A DNA stretch of 64,000 bases from Burkholderiales bacterium. Its GTDB lineage: Bacteria > Pseudomonadota > Gammaproteobacteria > Burkholderiales > Ga0077523. Location of the stretch: positions 1 to 64,000 of the forward strand of contig JAIESW010000076.1 in assembly GCA_019745565.1 (NCBI GenBank), in the 5' to 3' direction. The translations under genes and the position numbers were made by a program. Positions within the stretch are counted from its first letter, which is position 1. The number at the start of each line of letters is the position of its first letter. Below the pieces are notes generated by a model. It searched no databases and was not told the DNA's origin. It saw only the letters and a list, made by a program, of their open reading frames with translations. Positions 60,927 through 64,000 of this stretch are shown here, piece by piece.

Positions 60927-61498
60927 GAGAGGGTGCTGCCAGTGTCGGCCGAGCGCTCTGCACGCGCCATGCGGCTCGCCTGGCGCAGCAGTTCGTCGGC
61001 CATCAGATAGGTGACGAAGAAGGCCAGCACGCCGAGCACGACGGTGACGGCGTCGAGCCAGTCCAGCGGGCGGTCCATAGTCGCGCCGCTCGCCGCGAGC
61101 GCCGCTGCGGCAAGAATGCCATTGCGGACCAGCAGACCCCACGAGAGCGGATGCGCGGCGCCGCCGCAACCGCAATCGATGTAGCTGCGGCCGCGTGCCA
61201 GGTTGATGCCGATGGCGAGCGCATAGCCGATCATCAGGACCGCGACCCCGATCAGCGCGATGCTGCGGGTCATCGGCACGAGCATGCCGGCAGCGAGGGC
61301 GATCTCGACCAGCGGAACACCACGGGCCGCGACATCGAGCAGGCTCTGCGGCAGGAGTCGATAGCCCGCCAGCGCCGACAGGAACATGTTCGGTTCCGAC
61401 AGCTTGTGCCACGCGGCCCCGAGCAGGATCAAAGCCAGGGCGCCGATGACGGCGCCCTTGGCGGCCGGGTCCGCGAGGATGGCCAGAAGATCCGCCAT
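60923..61498 (-). CDS. aauE: Amine dehydrogenase accessory membrane protein
   Basis: 191 residues, about four transmembrane helices (AVIGALALILLGAAWHKL, VPLVEIALAAGMLVPM, IALIGVAVLMIGYALAIGI, VTVVLGVLAFFVTYLMA) and a conserved cysteine loop IDCGCGGAAHPLSWG. It is a MauE/DoxX-like protein that works with AauD in light-chain maturation and export. Its start overlaps the aauB stop by one base. Confidence 0.92.
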   Translation of the reverse strand: MADLLAILADPAAKGAVIGALALILLGAAWHKLSEPNMFLSALAGYRLLPQSLLDVAARGVPLVEIALAAGMLVPMTRSIALIGVAVLMIGYALAIGINLARGRSYIDCGCGGAAHPLSWGLLVRNGILAAAALAASGATMDRPLDWLDAVTVVLGVLAFFVTYLMADELLRQASRMARAERSADTGSTLS

Positions 61499-62652
61499 CA
61501 GTTGACTTCGATCTGGCTCGGGAACTCGCCCACCTGGACGGTGGCCTTCACCTTGGGCTTCTTGCTGACGTCGGTGATGACCAGCGAGGCCTTCTCGGCG
61601 TCGATCGCGTACAGCTTGCTCCCGTCGGACGAGGTACCGATGGCCGTCGCGCCATGCCCCGGCATCTTGCCGACGCGCTTCTTCGAGGCAGCGTCGTAGA
61701 TCCAGATCTCCTTGGCGGGCGTCTTGTGGCTGCCTTCGCTGCCGCCCGGGTGCATGGTGACGTAGAGCTTGCCGGCACCGAGCGCGACCGGCTGGTAGCC
61801 GCCCGGGCGCCAGCCCTTCTTGCGTTCGTCGGCGGTGACCAGCGACGTCTTGCCGGCCGCCTTCGCCTTGTCGCCGCTGAAGTCGATGGAGACCAGGTTA
61901 CCGGTGAAACTCACGAAGTGGTAGGTGTCGCCCGTGGGCTCGCCCTGGATGAAGAGGGCATCCTTCTCGGGATCGAACAGCACGTCGGATACGGTGCGGC
62001 CGGCGGCGGAGCCGTCATCGGCGAGGGTCACGATCTGGGCGGTGCCGTCACCGCACAGGGAGCCGAACTTGCTGGGCTGGGACGGGACCGGATAGACGGC
62101 CCAGCAACCCGGCATGGCGATCTCGGCCACCGATGTTTTCTTGGCGAGGTCGACCACGGTCACCGACGTCGCCGGTGTGGCGTTCTGGACGATGAGCCAC
62201 CGGCCGTCGGACGACAGGCTGAGGAGATATTTGTAGTTGAGCGCCATCGCGCGCTTGTCGCTGATGGGGATCTCGTACTTGAAGTGCAGCGTCGTCGAAT
62301 CCCAGACCTCCACGATGTCCACGCGGTTGCCACGCTGGCCGCGGTCGTAGTAGGTGGTAGAGATGTAGACCTCCGAGCCGTCCTTCGAGAGCTTTGCCTG
62401 ACCGGTGAAGCCCGATCCGATCACGCCTTCGTAGTTGCCGGTGTCGCCGTCGATCACGTGCAGCTTGCCGTCGGCGATGTGCATGATCGCGATGTCCGGA
62501 ATGTAGACCCGGTTCTTCGCCGTGACGGCCGGCTTGTTGGTGAGTTGCTCGACCGGCAGTTGGGCGGACGCCGTCCCGGAACCGAAGGCGGCAACGAGGG
62601 CAAGCGCTGCACCGACGCAGCCCGCACCGATGGCCCTGTCATGGAACCTCAT
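61498..62652 (-). CDS. aauB: Aromatic amine dehydrogenase heavy chain
   Basis: 384 residues with a signal peptide (ALALVAAFGSGTASA, cleavage near 30). It is a seven-bladed propeller: NRVYIPDIAIMHIADGKLHV, GNRVDIVEVWDSTTLHF, VQNATPATSVTVVDLAKK, GCWAVYPVPSQPSKFGSLCG, and KLYVTMHPGGSEGSHKTPAK. These segments resemble the aralkylamine dehydrogenase heavy chain more than MauB. With AauA it forms the periplasmic enzyme that deaminates amines such as tyramine or tryptamine to aldehydes. Substrate choice is inferred, not visible. First gene of the operon. Confidence 0.93.
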   Translation of the reverse strand: MRFHDRAIGAGCVGAALALVAAFGSGTASAQLPVEQLTNKPAVTAKNRVYIPDIAIMHIADGKLHVIDGDTGNYEGVIGSGFTGQAKLSKDGSEVYISTTYYDRGQRGNRVDIVEVWDSTTLHFKYEIPISDKRAMALNYKYLLSLSSDGRWLIVQNATPATSVTVVDLAKKTSVAEIAMPGCWAVYPVPSQPSKFGSLCGDGTAQIVTLADDGSAAGRTVSDVLFDPEKDALFIQGEPTGDTYHFVSFTGNLVSIDFSGDKAKAAGKTSLVTADERKKGWRPGGYQPVALGAGKLYVTMHPGGSEGSHKTPAKEIWIYDAASKKRVGKMPGHGATAIGTSSDGSKLYAIDAEKASLVITDVSKKPKVKATVQVGEFPSQIEVN

Positions 62653-62708
62653 TCGTGGAACCTCCCCTGGAAGTGACGGGCCGCGATACCCGCCGGACGC
62701 CCTGAAGC

Positions 62709-63650
62709 TTACCGTGCCGGGGGCGTTCCGGTCATGCGATTTTGCGCCGGACGGAATATCTCCGGAGGGGTCTCACATCCCTGCGCAGCGAATCGACGCA
62801 TCCGCAGCCGATGGATGCACGCGACCAGCAATAGCATGCCGGCCGCGAACAGTGCGCCGGTGGTCGGCTCGGGTACGGCCGTGGCTTGCTGGATCCATGG
62901 AGCATATGCCGACAGGATCATGCCGCCGCCGCCACGCGCCGGGCCGGTGACCGGCACCTCCGGGTTGGTCCAGGAAAAGGTGCTGATGGCGGCGAGTTTC
63001 CAGATGCCGCCGTCCTGCACGAACACCGGGCTGCCCGAATCGCCGCCCACGACCGTGGCCTGGTTCGCGGAATCGGTGTCGTAGTCGTAGGCGAAGACGT
63101 CCGGGGTCGTGCCGGGCCCGGGAGCGGGGTCGAGGAACTCGACGACGTTGGTGCCGCGGCGCTTCACGGTGGCACCCGTGCCGCCGTAGCCGACGAGCGT
63201 GATTTCCTGTGCCGGTTGCAGCGGTGCTCCGCTCAGGGCATGGATAGGAATGCTGGCCGGCACGTCGCGGTCGAGCTCCAGCACTGTGAGGTCGTTGCGC
63301 GCCACTTCACCGTTGACGAACCCGACGAAGTCCGGGGCCGGAACGATCCGGGTGACCGCGAATGCGCGTTCCGCCGCGGGCAGGCCGTCGAAATTCACGT
63401 TGAAGGTCCATTGCGACGGCGACGAGCCGGCGCCGACCACGTGCTGCGCGGTCAGCACGTGGCGCGAATCGATCAGCACGCCGGAGAACGTGCCGCCGCT
63501 CGACCGGACCAGGCTGCCGACACTCGCAAAGGTGGTGTCGGAATTGGCATCCACGGTGCCTCCCTCCAACGCCAGGGCGGGGACCGCGGGCAGGGCGCAC
63601 AGCAGCGCCGCCCCGAGGATGCGGGCGAGCATCGTCAAACCGGGTCGCAT
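62709..63650 (-). CDS. Trypsin-like serine protease with PEP-CTERM signal
   Basis: 313 residues. The signal peptide ends near ALA (residue 28). The triad His70 (LTAQHVVG), Asp120 (ARNDLTVLEL) and Ser205 (GGDSGSPVF) is complete, so it is a functional-looking S1 protease. The PEP-CTERM tag follows: VPEP at 259-262, a hydrophobic helix at 265-279 and RLRMRR at 281-286. Unusually, 27 more residues come after the tag, although sorting tags normally end the protein. It starts 8 bp after the DUF1501 stop. Confidence 0.88.
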   Translation of the reverse strand: MRPGLTMLARILGAALLCALPAVPALALEGGTVDANSDTTFASVGSLVRSSGGTFSGVLIDSRHVLTAQHVVGAGSSPSQWTFNVNFDGLPAAERAFAVTRIVPAPDFVGFVNGEVARNDLTVLELDRDVPASIPIHALSGAPLQPAQEITLVGYGGTGATVKRRGTNVVEFLDPAPGPGTTPDVFAYDYDTDSANQATVVGGDSGSPVFVQDGGIWKLAAISTFSWTNPEVPVTGPARGGGGMILSAYAPWIQQATAVPEPTTGALFAAGMLLLVACIHRLRMRRFAAQGCETPPEIFRPAQNRMTGTPPAR

Positions 63651-63658
63651 GAAGCGGA

Positions 63659-64000
63659 TCAGCCGAATACCGGGAAGCTCTCGAATTTGCCCTTGAGGAC
63701 CTGGTCGGCGGCGCCCAGCCGCAGCCAGCCGTCGATCGCCGTACCGTACACCCGGCGAAAGTCAGTCGTGTGAATCAGGTTGTCGCCTGCATCCAGCCCG
63801 CCCAGATCCGACGGGGTTCCATAGTGGCCGCCCTTGACCGACTTGCCCGCGAAGAACATGACGTTGGCGGTGCCGTGGTCGGTGCCGAGGCTGGTGTTCT
63901 CGGGCACGCGCCGGCCGAACTCGGAGAAGATCAGCATGCTCACGCGGTCGGCCTGGCCGATGCGCTCCATGTCGCGCAGGAAGCCGTAGATGGCGTCCGA
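63659..64000 (-). CDS. DUF1501 family protein, C-terminal part (runs off the right edge)
   Basis: The last 113 residues are visible. The segment MLIFSEFGRRVPENTSLGTD with HGTANVMFFAGKSVKGGHYG is the DUF1501 signature region related to alkaline-phosphatase-like/sulfatase-type metal sites (HGTA), and GWLRLGAADQVLKGKF closes it. DUF1501 proteins are usually exported by Tat and paired with DUF1800 proteins. The N-terminus lies beyond the window. It is probably co-transcribed with the downstream PEP-CTERM protease. Confidence 0.9.
   Translation of the reverse strand, partial: SDAIYGFLRDMERIGQADRVSMLIFSEFGRRVPENTSLGTDHGTANVMFFAGKSVKGGHYGTPSDLGGLDAGDNLIHTTDFRRVYGTAIDGWLRLGAADQVLKGKFESFPVFG

Noticed and set aside
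59776..62652. Calling the operon mau (methylamine dehydrogenase)
   Set aside because: Light- and heavy-chain motifs (GFLCTCCGG, HNDINWCMA, VVDLAKK with GCWAVYPVP) and the lack of mauF/G/L/M/N genes favour the aromatic amine (aau) branch.

Overview
The window is GC-rich, gene-dense chromosomal DNA that looks betaproteobacterial. I base this on the DUF1840 protein, an aromatic amine dehydrogenase (aau-type) operon, a PEP-CTERM-tagged protein, DUF883/YqjE/YqjK-type stress genes and the style of the two-component systems. No rRNA, tRNA, CRISPR array, transposase or integrase was recognised. All assignments come from reading translations and motifs by eye; no database search was run.

Layout. 1-4.8 kb (minus strand): the N-terminal part of a multi-HAMP signalling protein, a sorbosone-dehydrogenase-like lipoprotein, a small secreted protein and a C-terminal processing protease. 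4.9-20.7 kb: an envelope/general-stress and signalling region with a ferritin-like protein, a lipoprotein, a hybrid histidine kinase, a DNA glycosylase, an NtrC-type activator, GlsB/YeaQ-like, DUF883, YqjE-like, YqjK-like and DUF421 proteins, a PAS sensor kinase, a Cys-rich protein, SodC, a sigma-54 (rpoN), a damaged metallopeptidase, and glycine-zipper and DUF1328 proteins. Several of these genes are preceded by sequences resembling sigma-54 -24/-12 promoters, in the same interval that encodes both a sigma-54 and a sigma-54 activator. I regard this candidate local regulon as the most interesting signal in the window.

20.8-29.1 kb: a catabolic group with a Baeyer-Villiger-type monooxygenase, an orphan FitA-like antitoxin, an isocitrate/isopropylmalate dehydrogenase, two branched-chain-amino-acid-type binding proteins without permeases, a phytanoyl-CoA-dioxygenase-like protein and an amidase. 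29-36.5 kb: an AsmA protein, an isolated two-gene contractile-tail spike module (gpD-like, gpV-like) and two response regulators. 36.5-42.3 kb: a very large SF1 helicase-nuclease fusion and a CitE-like lyase. 42.2-48.8 kb: a TetR regulator with duplicated upstream operator-like repeats and a complete RND efflux operon. 49-52.4 kb (minus): FHA membrane protein, trypsin-like protease, OmpA lipoprotein and DUF1840.

52.6-59.2 kb: a putrescine/spermidine-type ABC importer (ATPase, two permeases, binding protein) followed by an amine-oxidase-like flavoprotein and D-serine dehydratase. 59.2-62.7 kb (minus): aauB-aauE-aauD-aauA and a small cytochrome c, encoding a periplasmic tryptophan-tryptophylquinone amine dehydrogenase. 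62.7-64 kb (minus): a trypsin-like PEP-CTERM protein and the end of a DUF1501 protein. A family of GC-rich nested hairpins recurs at gene ends near 33.2, 41.3, 48.9 and 53.75 kb.
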